Assembly (NCBI RefSeq): GCF_029223525.1 | Contig: NZ_JARHTQ010000053.1 | Span: 1 to 35,003 of the forward strand | Length of the DNA: 35,003 bases | Source of the DNA: Streptantibioticus ferralitis | Lineage (GTDB): Bacteria > Actinomycetota > Actinomycetes > Streptomycetales > Streptomycetaceae | Direction: 5' to 3' | Shown here: in pieces, positions 15,804 through 26,216 of the stretch | How the letters are laid out: each line of letters starts with the position of its first letter | How positions within the stretch are numbered: the stretch's first letter is position 1 | Translations under genes and position numbers: made by a program | The notes under the pieces: model-generated | Seen by the model: the letters and a program-made list of their open reading frames with translations, nothing else | The model's database searches: none | What the model was told of the DNA's origin: nothing

Positions 15804-16931
15804 GTGGCAGCCAACGACCGGGCAGCGTCTTCCGGCAGGTCCGGCAGCGGAAGTTACGGCGCCGAGCGCCTGATGCGCGCCTCGCTCAGCGCGGTCGCAC
15901 CCGGCACGGAGCTGCGGGACGGTCTGGAGCGCGTCGTGCGCGGCAACACCGGCGGCCTGATCGTGCTGGGCATGGACAAGACCGTGGAATCGCTGTGTAC
16001 CGGCGGCTTCGTGCTGGACGTGGAGTTCACCGCGACCCGGCTGCGGGAGCTGTGCAAGCTGGACGGCGCGGTGATCATGGACCGGGACATCTCCAAGATC
16101 CTTCGGGCGGGCGTCCAGTTGGTCCCCGACCCGACCATCCCCACCGAGGAGACCGGCACCCGGCACCGCACCGCGGACCGGGTCAGCAGGCAGGTGGGCT
16201 TCCCGGTGGTCTCGGTCAGCCAGTCGATGCGCCTGATCGCGCTGTACGTCGACGGTCAGCGCCGGGTGCTGGAGGATTCGGCGGCGATCCTGTCCCGCGC
16301 CAACCAGGCGCTGGCCACGCTGGAACGTTACAAGCTGCGCCTCGACGAGGTGGCGGGCACGCTGTCCGCGCTGGAGATCGAGGACCTGGTCACCGTCCGG
16401 GATGTGACGGCGGTGGCGCAGCGGCTGGAGATGGTGCGCCGGATCGCCACCGAAATCGCCGAATACGTGGTCGAGTTGGGCACCGACGGGCGGCTGCTGT
16501 CGCTCCAGCTGGACGAGTTGATCGCGGGCGTGGAGCCGGAGCGTGAGCTGGTGGTGCGGGACTACGTACCGGAGCCCACCGCGAAGCGGTCCCGTACCGT
16601 CGTCGACGCGCTGGCCGAGCTGGACTCGCTGCCGCAGAGCGAACTGATCGAACTGACCACGGTGGCCCGGGCGTTGGGCTACACCGGCTCGCCGGAGTCG
16701 CTGGACACGGCGGTCAGCCCGCGCGGCTACCGACTGCTGGCGAAGGTCCCCCGGCTGCCGAACACCGTGATAGAGCGGTTGGTCGAGCACTTCGGCGGGT
16801 TGCAGAAGCTGCTGGCGGCCAGTGTGGACGATCTGCAGACGGTGGACGGCGTCGGCGAGGCGCGGGCCCGCTCGGTCCGCGAGGGACTGTCCCGGCTGGC
16901 GGAGTCCTCGATCCTCGAACGGTACGTCTAG
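15804..16931 (+). CDS. disA: DNA integrity scanning protein / diadenylate cyclase
   Basis: Makes c-di-AMP from two ATP and scans DNA for branched structures; 375 residues. The N-terminal DAC domain has the catalytic DGA (87-89) and RHRTA (120-124) motifs. A helical spine occupies about 150-290. The C-terminal RuvA-like helix-hairpin-helix region is visible as LERLVEHFGGLQKLLAASVDDLQTVDGVGEARARSVREGL split over the last 70 residues. The GTG start has GGAGGA at good spacing. It follows radA and is followed by a very strong terminator palindrome. Confidence 0.96.
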   Translation: MAANDRAASSGRSGSGSYGAERLMRASLSAVAPGTELRDGLERVVRGNTGGLIVLGMDKTVESLCTGGFVLDVEFTATRLRELCKLDGAVIMDRDISKILRAGVQLVPDPTIPTEETGTRHRTADRVSRQVGFPVVSVSQSMRLIALYVDGQRRVLEDSAAILSRANQALATLERYKLRLDEVAGTLSALEIEDLVTVRDVTAVAQRLEMVRRIATEIAEYVVELGTDGRLLSLQLDELIAGVEPERELVVRDYVPEPTAKRSRTVVDALAELDSLPQSELIELTTVARALGYTGSPESLDTAVSPRGYRLLAKVPRLPNTVIERLVEHFGGLQKLLAASVDDLQTVDGVGEARARSVREGLSRLAESSILERYV

Positions 16932-16944
16932 CCCTCCGCCCCCG

Positions 16945-16976
16945 AACGGCGGGTCCTGACGTCAGGACCCGCCGTT
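16945..16976. terminator. Perfect 32-bp palindromic bidirectional terminator
   Basis: AACGGCGGGTCCTGAC (16945-16960) is followed directly by its exact reverse complement (16961-16976) with no spacer. GCCCTC (16931-16936) and GAGGGC (16977-16982) extend the stem across an internal loop. It lies between convergent disA and the 16962 gene, and includes the last codons and stop of the latter. Confidence 0.8.
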
Positions 16977-17750
16977 GAGGGCGAACGATGCCTGCGCCGA
17001 ACCGACTCCGCCCGCTGTCACCTTGACCTGGTACGTACCGGAAGCCGCGGTCTGCGCACCGGACGGCGAGGCGCACTGCGGAACGCTCAGGGTGCGGTCC
17101 CACTGCACGTAGAAGGTGGCCGAGCCGCCCGCCGGAACCTGCAGCGGGTACGCCTCGTGGGTGGGCGGGCAGTCATCCGACGCCCACACATGGTGACCGG
17201 AGCCGTCGACGATGGTGACCACCGCGGCGGTGCTGCCGAAGTCCACCTTGCAGGCGCTGCCACCGGAGTTGACCGCCGTCAGCTCGAACTTCGGTTTGTC
17301 GGTCAGGTCGTAGGTGTCCTTCGCGCTGCGCAGCTTCAACTGCACCTGCGAGGAAGCGCAGCCGGGCAGCGAGGAGTTCGCCGGGAGGGGCGGCGGGTTG
17401 CCGCCGGACGTACCGCCGCTGCCCGAAGCACCGGCGGAGCCGGCGCCGCCGGAGGTGTCGGCACCGCCCGCGCCGCCGGACGAGCCGGTGCCGCCGGAGG
17501 TGTCGCGACCGCCCGGCCGTGCCGTGATGCCGGTCTGGCTGCTGGTCGGGCCGGGGGTGATGGAGGGAACCGGAGTGCGGCCGCCGGGTCCGTGCGCCGA
17601 GCTCTTGTGTCCAGCAGTGCCGTCACCACCTGAGGTCAGCGTCCAGACTATGAGCCCGACGAGGAGCACGAACAGGCCCAGCACAACTGCCCGCCGCCGC
17701 CAGTAGATGGAGGAGGGCAGGGGGCCCACCGGGTTGCGCAGATTGCCCAC
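16962..17750 (-). CDS. Membrane-anchored extracytoplasmic protein of unknown function
   Basis: 262 residues with one membrane helix at about 21-40 (AVVLGLFVLLVGLIVWTL) preceded by YWRRR, so the C-terminal part should be outside. A long Gly/Ser/Thr/Pro linker (about 45-125) contains repeated GGAG/TSGG stretches. The C-terminal domain (about 128-262) is beta-rich with four cysteines (PGCASS, SACKVD, DDCPPT, PQCASP) and reads like a DUF4232-type immunoglobulin-like fold. Function is unknown. GTG 17750 has TAGAGT exactly 7 nt upstream and no ribosome site. Confidence 0.8.
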   Translation of the reverse strand: MGNLRNPVGPLPSSIYWRRRAVVLGLFVLLVGLIVWTLTSGGDGTAGHKSSAHGPGGRTPVPSITPGPTSSQTGITARPGGRDTSGGTGSSGGAGGADTSGGAGSAGASGSGGTSGGNPPPLPANSSLPGCASSQVQLKLRSAKDTYDLTDKPKFELTAVNSGGSACKVDFGSTAAVVTIVDGSGHHVWASDDCPPTHEAYPLQVPAGGSATFYVQWDRTLSVPQCASPSGAQTAASGTYQVKVTAGGVGSAQASFALNGGS

Positions 17751-17757
17751 GCCCCAA

Positions 17758-17763
17758 ACTCTA
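17758..17763 (-). promoter_or_regulatory. -10 box of the surface protein gene (leaderless)
   Basis: TAGAGT on the minus strand, 7 nt before GTG 17750. Confidence 0.5.
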
Positions 17764-17873
17764 TGGGAGATCCGCCACCGCTCTGTGCACCACCCGCCGC
17801 ACGGACCTCAACTCTTTGCAGGTCTTCATATGTTTCGCTGCCGCCGCGGCGGTGTGGAAGGATCGAAAGCGTC

Positions 17874-18782
17874 ATGACGACCGATACCGCCACCGCCGCC
17901 CGAACCGACGGCACCGCACTGCACCTGCCGGTCACCGCCTGGTTCGAGGGCAATGCCCGTGATCTGCCCTGGCGGCGCCCGGAGGCCGGTGCGTGGGGCG
18001 TCATGGTCAGCGAGTTCATGCTGCAGCAGACGCCGGTGTCGCGGGTTCTGCCGATGTACGAGCAGTGGTTGGCGCGTTGGCCGCGCCCGGCGGACCTGGC
18101 CGCGGAGCCGTCCGGCGAGGCGGTGCGGGCCTGGGGGCGGCTCGGCTATCCCCGGCGCGCGCTGCGGTTGCACGCCGCCGCGAGCGCCATCACCGAACGG
18201 CACGGCGGTGAAGTGCCCAGCGACCACGCCGAGTTGCTGGCGCTGCCGGGCGTCGGCGAGTACACCGCGGCCGCGGTCGCCTCGTTCGCCTACGGCCAAC
18301 GGCACACGGTGCTGGACACCAACGTCCGCCGGGTGTTCGCCCGTGCGGTCAGTGGCGTGCAGTACCCGCCCAACGCCACGACGGCGGCTGAACGGCGGCT
18401 GGCGCGGCGGCTGCTGCCGGATGACGAGGCCACGGCGGCGCGTTGGGCGGCGGCCACCATGGAGCTCGGCGCCCTGGTCTGCGTGGCGCGCGGTCCCGAG
18501 TGCGGGCGCTGTCCGATCGCGGAGCGGTGCGCCTGGCGGTTGGCCGGGTTCCCGGAGCACGACGGTCCGCCGCGGCGCGGCCAGTCGTACGCCGGAACCG
18601 ACCGCCAGGTACGCGGCAAACTCCTTGCCGTACTACGCGAATCCCATGAACCCGTGACACAAGCCACACTTGATGCGGTTTGGGACGAACCGGTGCAACG
18701 TGCACGCGCCTTGGACGGTTTGGTCGCCGACGGACTGGTGGAGCCCGTCGCGCAGGGTGTGTACCGGCTTCCCCTTGAGTGA
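17874..18782 (+). CDS. mutY: A/G-specific adenine glycosylase
   Basis: Removes adenine mispaired with 8-oxoguanine; 302 residues. The catalytic Glu47 lies in SEFMLQQTPV, the helix-hairpin-helix is LPGVGEYTAAAVASFAYG, and Asp148 is in VLDTNVRR. The four cysteines of the [4Fe-4S] loop are Cys203, 210, 213 and 219 (C-X6-C-X2-C-X5-C). The usual C-terminal NUDIX-like 8-oxoG recognition domain is absent. Instead a short winged-helix-like tail (about 250-302, LLAVLRESHEPVTQATLDAVW) ends the protein, as I believe is usual in Streptomyces. ATG 17874 has GGAAGGA upstream at slightly long spacing. It lies next to radA-disA in a repair neighbourhood. Confidence 0.93.
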   Translation: MTTDTATAARTDGTALHLPVTAWFEGNARDLPWRRPEAGAWGVMVSEFMLQQTPVSRVLPMYEQWLARWPRPADLAAEPSGEAVRAWGRLGYPRRALRLHAAASAITERHGGEVPSDHAELLALPGVGEYTAAAVASFAYGQRHTVLDTNVRRVFARAVSGVQYPPNATTAAERRLARRLLPDDEATAARWAAATMELGALVCVARGPECGRCPIAERCAWRLAGFPEHDGPPRRGQSYAGTDRQVRGKLLAVLRESHEPVTQATLDAVWDEPVQRARALDGLVADGLVEPVAQGVYRLPLE

Positions 18783-18848
18783 CCACGGCGTGACCGCCGA
18801 GTGACTGCGCGAGCAGATGGTTCCGGCTGTTACACAACCGACGGGTTC

Positions 18849-18905
18849 CTGTGAGGCCGCTGTGGGCTCACGGCCGGGGATTCCGCAACAGCCGGTCCCT
18901 AGCGT
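18849..18905 (+). promoter_or_regulatory. sigE promoter region with candidate CseB repeat
   Basis: A -10-like TAGCGT (18900-18905) lies 74 nt before the sigE ATG with a poor -35 (GGGATT at 18877-18882), as expected for an activator-dependent promoter. Upstream, CTGTGAGG (18849-18856) and CTGTGGGC (18860-18867) form an 11-bp-spaced direct repeat, the usual format for OmpR-family sites. In S. coelicolor the sigE promoter is known to need CseB. The exact site here is my inference. Confidence 0.42.
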
Positions 18906-18979
18906 CCTTCCCTGTCGGCCCGACCAGCCGACCGGATGCGAACTGTGACAGCACGGAAACGGGACGTTTGGAGGCGGCC

Positions 18980-19552
18980 ATGGGCGCGGACTCGGCGATC
19001 GACGGCAAGACGCTGGATTTCGAGGAGTACGTGCGAGCCCGGCAGGACTCGCTGCTCCGCAGCGCCCGCCGCCTGGTCCCGGACCCCGTCGACGCCCAGG
19101 ACCTGGTCCAGACCGCCCTGTGCCGTACGTTTCCGCGCTGGGAGCGGATAGCGGACAAGGGCCTCGCCGACGCGTACATGCGCCGGGTCATGATCAACAC
19201 CCGTACCGAGTGGTGGCGCGCCCGCAAGCTGGACGAGGTGCCCACCGACAACCTCCCCGACGCCAGCATCGACGACGGCACCGAGCAGCACGCCGACCGC
19301 GCCATGCTGCTCGGCGCTCTCGCGGTGCTCGCCCCCAAGCAGCGACAGGTCGTCGTGCTGCGGCACTGGGAGCAGATGAGCACCGAGGAGACCGCGCGGG
19401 CCCTGGGGATGTCCACCGGGACGGTCAAGAGCACCCTGCACCGCGCCCTGGCCCGGCTGCGCGAGGAGCTTGAGCGCACCACCTACGGCCGTGACGAGCA
19501 CGCCGACAGCGCCGCCGACGCGGAGCCAGGGGAGGGCGCGTGCGCCGCATAG
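18980..19552 (+). CDS. sigE: ECF sigma factor SigE (cell-envelope stress)
   Basis: Extracytoplasmic-function sigma factor directing the cell-envelope stress regulon; 190 residues. Region 2 spans about 15-85 (FEEYVRARQDSLLRSARRLVPDPVDAQDLVQTALCRTF ... MRRVMINTRTEWWR). Region 4 spans about 115-165 (LAPKQRQVVVLRHWEQMSTEETARALGMSTGTVKSTLHRALARLREEL). It matches my memory of S. coelicolor SigE closely in both. ATG 18980 has GGAGG at good spacing. No anti-sigma gene follows. Control is instead by the two-component system two genes downstream, as in the known sigE-cseABC operon. Its end overlaps cseA by 13 bp. Confidence 0.93.
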   Translation: MGADSAIDGKTLDFEEYVRARQDSLLRSARRLVPDPVDAQDLVQTALCRTFPRWERIADKGLADAYMRRVMINTRTEWWRARKLDEVPTDNLPDASIDDGTEQHADRAMLLGALAVLAPKQRQVVVLRHWEQMSTEETARALGMSTGTVKSTLHRALARLREELERTTYGRDEHADSAADAEPGEGACAA

Positions 19553-20124
19553 CCCCCTGGAGATACGCGTTTCTGACCGCCGCGCTCGCGCCTCTGGTGA
19601 TCACCACCGGCTGCGCCGAGGGCGGCGGTATGCGTGTCGAGGGGACCGCGGGCACCGCTGTGACGACGTCCTCACCCTCCGCACATCCCTCACCGCCCGC
19701 AAAGGTGGATCCGGTCGCGTTGCTCAGCAACGACCCCAAGGTGGGCACCGACATCAAGCGGAACCTCAAGCCGTGCGCTGGCCACGAATACCCCATCGAC
19801 ACCAGTTACGGGAACGTGACCGGGAACTCTGCGCCCGATGTGGTGATAAACGTCCAGACTTGCGCGGATGGCGTGGGGCTAGGTAGTTACGTCTACCGTA
19901 TGGATAACGGCGAATACACCGAGGTCTTCGGGGACGAGCAACCGCCCGTCTACATTGACATCGAGAAGGGCGACCTGCAGCTGACGCGGCAGGTCTACGG
20001 CCCCGACGACAAGGTGTGCTGTCCGTCCGGCGAGGACGTGATCACGTACCACTGGACGGGAGACCGGTTCGCCGAGACCGCCCGCACCCACAGCGACTAC
20101 GGGAAAAAGGCCGCCGATGGCTGA
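19540..20124 (+). CDS. cseA: Lipoprotein CseA, negative modulator of the SigE system
   Basis: Secreted lipoprotein of 194 residues in the sigE operon. A basic N-terminus and hydrophobic stretch (FLTAALAPLVI) lead to a lipobox-like TTGC with the lipidated cysteine at residue 25. Thr at -3 is atypical but allowed. A Ser/Thr/Pro linker follows, then a soluble domain with cysteines in KPCAGH, VQTCADG and KVCCPSG. In S. coelicolor loss of CseA raises sigE expression. The GTG start has GGGGAGGG upstream, inside sigE. Its 3' end overlaps cseB by 8 bp. It is more variable than its neighbours, as expected for an exported protein. Confidence 0.88.
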   Translation: MRRIAPWRYAFLTAALAPLVITTGCAEGGGMRVEGTAGTAVTTSSPSAHPSPPAKVDPVALLSNDPKVGTDIKRNLKPCAGHEYPIDTSYGNVTGNSAPDVVINVQTCADGVGLGSYVYRMDNGEYTEVFGDEQPPVYIDIEKGDLQLTRQVYGPDDKVCCPSGEDVITYHWTGDRFAETARTHSDYGKKAADG

Positions 20125-20812
20125 GACGCATGTCCTGTTCGTCGAGGACGACGATGTGATCCGCGAAGCGACACAGCTCGCGCTGGAACGCGACGGCTTC
20201 AAGGTGACCGCTGTCCCGGACGGGATCGTCGGCCTGGAGGCCTTCCGCGCCCGCAAGCCGGACATCGCGCTGCTGGACGTGATGGTGCCCGGACTGGACG
20301 GGGTCAGCCTCTGCCGCCGGATCCGGGACGAGTCCACGGTGCCGGTGATCATGCTGTCGGCACGTGCCGACTCGATCGACGTCGTGCTGGGCCTGGAGGC
20401 CGGGGCGGACGACTACGTCACCAAGCCGTTCGACGCCGCGGTCCTGGTCGCCCGGATCCGCGCCGTGCTGCGGCGCTTCGGCCACGCCTCGGGCGGCGCC
20501 GGAACGCAGGCGGCAGCCGAGGGCGACGGCTCCCTGCGCTTCGGCGACCTGGAGATCGACACCGACGGCATGGAGGTACGGCGCGGCGGCGAGCCGGTCT
20601 CGCTCACCCCGACCGAGATGCGGCTGCTGCTGGAGTTCTCCGCCGCACCCGGGTCCGTGCTCTCCCGCGACCGGCTGCTCACCAGCGTCTGGGACTACGA
20701 CTGGGGCGGCGACACCCGCGTCGTGGACGTCCATGTCCAGCGGCTGCGCACCAAGATCGGCCAGGATCGGATAGAGACGGTGCGCGGCTTCGGATACAAG
20801 CTCAAGGCCTGA
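20117..20812 (+). CDS. cseB: Response regulator CseB
   Basis: OmpR/PhoB-family activator of sigE transcription; 231 residues. The receiver has acidic residues at 10-13 (EDDD), phospho-acceptor Asp54 (ALLDVMVPG), LSARAD and the conserved Lys of YVTKPFD at about 104. The C-terminal winged helix ends with DTRVVDVHVQRLRTKIG and VRGFGYKL. ATG overlaps the end of cseA, and cseC follows after 6 bp. Confidence 0.95.
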   Translation: MAETHVLFVEDDDVIREATQLALERDGFKVTAVPDGIVGLEAFRARKPDIALLDVMVPGLDGVSLCRRIRDESTVPVIMLSARADSIDVVLGLEAGADDYVTKPFDAAVLVARIRAVLRRFGHASGGAGTQAAAEGDGSLRFGDLEIDTDGMEVRRGGEPVSLTPTEMRLLLEFSAAPGSVLSRDRLLTSVWDYDWGGDTRVVDVHVQRLRTKIGQDRIETVRGFGYKLKA

Positions 20813-20818
20813 GCGACC

Positions 20819-22117
20819 GTGCCTCGTCCTTTCACCCGTGCCACTCTCCGCCGAGCCGGCCTGCGCTGGCCCGGGCTTCGCTGGAAGCTGACGGTGGCGA
20901 TAGCGGCCGTCTCCGCGCTGGTCGCACTGGCCATGGCCGTGGTGGTGCACAACGCGGCCCACCTCAGCATGCTCAACAGCGCCCGGGAGCTGCAGGACCA
21001 GCGGGTACAGGTCGCGGCGCGGATCTACGAGTCCAACCACCGGCTGGTGATCTCGGCCAAGATCAACGACCCCAATCTGCCCGCACCGCTGAAGGCCGCC
21101 GCGGCGAAGGGGCTGCGGGCCACCTACATCAAGAAGGTCAGCGGGGAGCCCATCGTCTGGGCCGAGATGCCGCTGCCCAACAACAAGGTCATCTCGCTCT
21201 ACGACCGCTCCCCCGACCTCGCCCAGGTGCTCTCGGACCTCGACGGCGTACTGATCGCGGGCTCCGTCGCTGTCGTACTGGCTGGGGCGGCGCTGAGCGT
21301 GATCGTCGGCGGTCAGCTCTCCCGGCGGCTGCGCAAGGCGGCGGTGGCGGCGCGCGCGGTCGCGGGCGGCGAGCCGGACGTGCGGGTGCGGGACGCGGTG
21401 GGGCGCCGGGTGCGCGATGAGACCGACGAGCTCGCGCGGGCGGTGGATGAGATGGCCGACGCGCTGCAAAAGCGCTTGGAGGCGGAGCGGCGGGTCACCG
21501 CGGACATCGCGCATGAGCTGCGCACCCCGGTGACCGGCCTGGTCACCGCCGCCGAGCTGCTGCCGCCCGGCCGCCCCTCGGAGCTGGTACGGGACCGGGC
21601 ACAGGCGCTGCGCACGCTGGTCGAGGACGTGCTGGAAGTCGCCAGGCTGGACGGCGCGGAGGAGCGCGCCGAGCTCCAGGAGGTGGCACTGCCGGAGTTC
21701 GTCCGCCGGCGGGTGCGCGGGCTCGCGCCGGAGGCGACGGTGGAGGTGGTGCGGGACGCCTGGGTGCAGACGGACCCGCGCCGTCTGGAGCGGATCCTCG
21801 GGAACCTGCTGGCCAACGCGGTCCGGCACGGCAAGGGACCGGTCGAGGTGGTCGTGGACGGCGCGGTGCTCCGGGTGCGGGACCATGGGCCGGGCTTCCC
21901 CGAGGTGCTGCTCCGGGAGGGCCCGAGCCGCTTCCGCACCGGCAGCAGCGATCGCGCGGGCCAGGGCCACGGGCTGGGCCTGACCATCGCCACGGGCCAG
22001 GCACGGGTGCTGGGCGCCACGCTCGCCTTCCGCAACGCGGACGACGACAACGGTGGCGCCATCGCCGAACTACGGCTGCCAGAAGCCCGCCGGGACGCCT
22101 CGGAGGAGCCGCTTTAG
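20819..22117 (+). CDS. cseC: Sensor histidine kinase CseC
   Basis: Membrane kinase of 432 residues that senses cell-envelope damage and phosphorylates CseB. Membrane helices lie at about 24-44 and 142-165, flanking an external loop of roughly 95 residues without cysteines. A HAMP linker follows, then HisKA with AHELRTP (His232). The N-box is GNLLANAVRHG, and the G boxes are RDHGPGFP and GQGHGLGLTIA. The GTG start lies 6 bp after cseB. In S. coelicolor the operon responds to cell-wall antibiotics such as vancomycin. Confidence 0.94.
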   Translation: MPRPFTRATLRRAGLRWPGLRWKLTVAIAAVSALVALAMAVVVHNAAHLSMLNSARELQDQRVQVAARIYESNHRLVISAKINDPNLPAPLKAAAAKGLRATYIKKVSGEPIVWAEMPLPNNKVISLYDRSPDLAQVLSDLDGVLIAGSVAVVLAGAALSVIVGGQLSRRLRKAAVAARAVAGGEPDVRVRDAVGRRVRDETDELARAVDEMADALQKRLEAERRVTADIAHELRTPVTGLVTAAELLPPGRPSELVRDRAQALRTLVEDVLEVARLDGAEERAELQEVALPEFVRRRVRGLAPEATVEVVRDAWVQTDPRRLERILGNLLANAVRHGKGPVEVVVDGAVLRVRDHGPGFPEVLLREGPSRFRTGSSDRAGQGHGLGLTIATGQARVLGATLAFRNADDDNGGAIAELRLPEARRDASEEPL

Positions 22118-22144
22118 GCCAATCCGACGGCTGTCCCGGCCGGA

Positions 22145-22164
22145 CTGCGGCAGCTCCGCCGCAG
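22145..22164 (+). terminator. Hairpin after cseC
   Basis: CTGCGGC and GCCGCAG with a 6-nt loop, 27 bp after the cseC stop. No T-run. Confidence 0.5.
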
Positions 22165-22201
22165 CTGGCGAGGATCCGTCGGCGGCTCCCGGGGTTACGG
22201 G

Positions 22202-22207
22202 GATAAT
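22202..22207 (+). promoter_or_regulatory. Possible promoter of the small secreted protein gene
   Basis: GATAAT is a good -10 match, about 110 nt before the start, without a clear -35. A GGAAC motif at 22236-22240 resembles an ECF-type -35, but I found no convincing -10 partner. Confidence 0.3.
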
Positions 22208-22319
22208 CGTGTCCTTTGGTGAAATTTTGCTCAGCGGAACCACAACTTCCGGGCATTCCGCCTCGGTAGGCAAGGCGTATGTCCGTTGGGCCGGTTGCGC
22301 CCCCTAGTCGAGGAGTTCC

Positions 22320-22562
22320 ATGTCCCTCAAGCGTCGGATCGCCCAGGTCACCCTGCTGGCCACCGCGAGCACCCTTCCCGTGATCGCCACGGCGGGCTCC
22401 GCCAGCGCCGTCGGGGCCGACATCGGTCCGCTGGTGGAGCATGCGGCCAAGACGGCCGTCCCGCTGGCCACCGGGACGTTGAACGGCCTGCAGGGCCACG
22501 GCCCGGCGCCGCTGCACAGCGCCCTCGGCCAGGGCGCCATGGCGACGCCCGGCGGTCGGTGA
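22320..22562 (+). CDS. Small secreted protein of unknown function
   Basis: 80 residues. A typical signal peptide (MSLKRR, hydrophobic core, ATAGSASA) predicts cleavage near residue 30, leaving a mature peptide of about 50 residues rich in Ala, Gly, Leu and His (GPLVEHAAKTAVPLATGTLNG ... HGPAPLHSALGQ split). No cysteines and no chaplin signature. ATG 22320 has GAGGAG at good spacing, so it is a real gene despite its size. It follows the sigE-cseABC operon in the same direction and may belong to envelope biology; this is only inferred from position. Confidence 0.75.
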   Translation: MSLKRRIAQVTLLATASTLPVIATAGSASAVGADIGPLVEHAAKTAVPLATGTLNGLQGHGPAPLHSALGQGAMATPGGR

Positions 22563-22572
22563 CCGACGCGCA

Positions 22573-22618
22573 AAGGGCCGGCCCCGGAACCATGTGAACG
22601 GTTCCGGGGCCGACCCTT
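22573..22618. terminator. Strong bidirectional terminator before clpC end
   Basis: A 19-bp stem with one mismatch (22573-22591 with 22600-22618, 8-nt loop) separates the convergent small secreted protein gene and clpC. Confidence 0.85.
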
Positions 22619-22632
22619 GTGTGTCTGCGGGG

Positions 22633-25164
<2,532 letters not shown>

Positions 25165-25225
25165 CGTTAATCGCTCCTCAGAGCGGTCAGGCAGATCGGG
25201 GCCGGTCCCCTCCCTGTCCTTCCGC

Positions 25226-25254
25226 ATGCTAGTCCCGACGAGCGGGACAGCTCA
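25226..25254 (-). promoter_or_regulatory. clpC proximal promoter with spacer dyad
   Basis: On the minus strand TAGCAT (25226-25231) could be a -10. The 17-bp spacer 25232-25248 is exactly an inverted repeat, GTCCCG-N5-CGGGAC. The -35 position (25249-25254) reads TGAGCT, which is weak. A dyad filling the spacer would suit a repressor or a MerR-like activator. Confidence 0.4.
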
Positions 25255-25369
25255 CTTCAACCGTCGACACCCGTGAGAAGCTTCGCTGCCCTCACAGCCG
25301 ACAACAGCTCCAACCCGATGGTGCGAGACGATGTTCCCGCAGGCCAGGCGGATGAACACTTATTGCGTA

Positions 25370-25383
25370 CGCCCGTGGCGAAC
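25370..25383 (-). promoter_or_regulatory. ClgR-type operator upstream of clpC
   Basis: Minus-strand GTTCGC-CACGG-GCG matches the GTTCGC-N5-GCG motif I recall for ClgR, the activator of clp and lon genes in Streptomyces. It is about 205 bp upstream of the clpC ATG, so a distal promoter with a long leader is implied. Confidence 0.6.
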
Positions 25384-25577
25384 GCCCGCCTGTTCTGCGG
25401 TCGCGCCATCCCTCCCCACTAGGTATTTCTTACCCGCTTGCAGTGACAATCCATGCGGCGCACATCCGTCATGTCTGCTACCAGCGAACAACCTTGCGCT
25501 GGCTCAGCGCTGAATGCGCTCCGATGAGTCATCACTCTTCGTATTGCCCGTACAGCGCTCCGTAACCCTTGTGCGGG

Positions 25578-26216
25578 ATGGCAGTTGCTACGGGCATGGG
25601 ACACGGCACGCGGGACTGGTACGAACGCGAGCTGGGATGGGCCACATCCGGCCGCGCACCGGTGGAACTGCTCACCGGGCTGCGCTTCGACGTCATCGAC
25701 GTGCCCGCCGCCGCGGGGCTCGCGGTGCTGCGCAGGGTCGCCCGCACCGGCCCGGTCGCCCTGGCGGGCAAAAGGCTCCTGCTGCTGGTGGCGGCGGGCA
25801 GCGCGCAGGAGGTGCCGGGGCTGCTCGACTGGCTGGAATGGGGCGGCATCGAACTGGACCTGGCGGTACGGGGAACGGGCGGAAGCATCCCCGCACCCGC
25901 CGTCCCGGGGGAGGCCGCATACGGGCCGGGTACGGCCACGTGTACGGCGGCCGCTGATGACCGGCACCGCCCGGTGTGGCTACGGCCTCCCGAACCGGGG
26001 TGTGAGGTGGAGCCGACACTGCCGTCGCTGACTGTGTGCGCGGACGGCCACGTGGTCAACGGCACCGGCCCTGCGGGTCTGGTGCCGTTGGTGGGGGCGG
26101 TGGCCACCGAGTGCCACCGAACCCGGATCTTCTCAGCGCGGACGAATCAGCCGTGCGCCTTCTCGTACGCCTCGCGGATGGTGGCGGGGACCCGGCCGCG
26201 GTCGTTGACCTCGTAG
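25578..26216 (+). CDS. SCO3374-family protein of unknown function
   Basis: About 212 residues, matching in position and style the Streptomyces SCO3374 family next to lsr2 and clpC. The N-terminal part (RDWYERELGWATSGRAPVELLTGLRFDVIDVPAAAGLAVLRRV split) resembles the first half of bifunctional primase-polymerase proteins, but the catalytic part is not evident. Its function is unknown. The start is uncertain: ATG 25578 or ATG 25596. The last 70 bp overlap the end of the convergent lsr2 gene, so the true C-terminus may be shorter in related strains. Confidence 0.65.
   Translation: MAVATGMGHGTRDWYERELGWATSGRAPVELLTGLRFDVIDVPAAAGLAVLRRVARTGPVALAGKRLLLLVAAGSAQEVPGLLDWLEWGGIELDLAVRGTGGSIPAPAVPGEAAYGPGTATCTAAADDRHRPVWLRPPEPGCEVEPTLPSLTVCADGHVVNGTGPAGLVPLVGAVATECHRTRIFSARTNQPCAFSYASRMVAGTRPRSLTS

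Noticed and set aside
17874-18782. Truncated mutY because the NUDIX-like domain is missing
   Set aside because: The length and intact Fe-S loop fit the short form that I believe is normal in Streptomyces, and the stop is not followed by NUDIX remnants.
22236-22262. SigE-type promoter (GGAAC) before the small secreted protein
   Set aside because: GGAAC is present, but no CGTC-like -10 occurs at 16-17 bp, so I do not call it.
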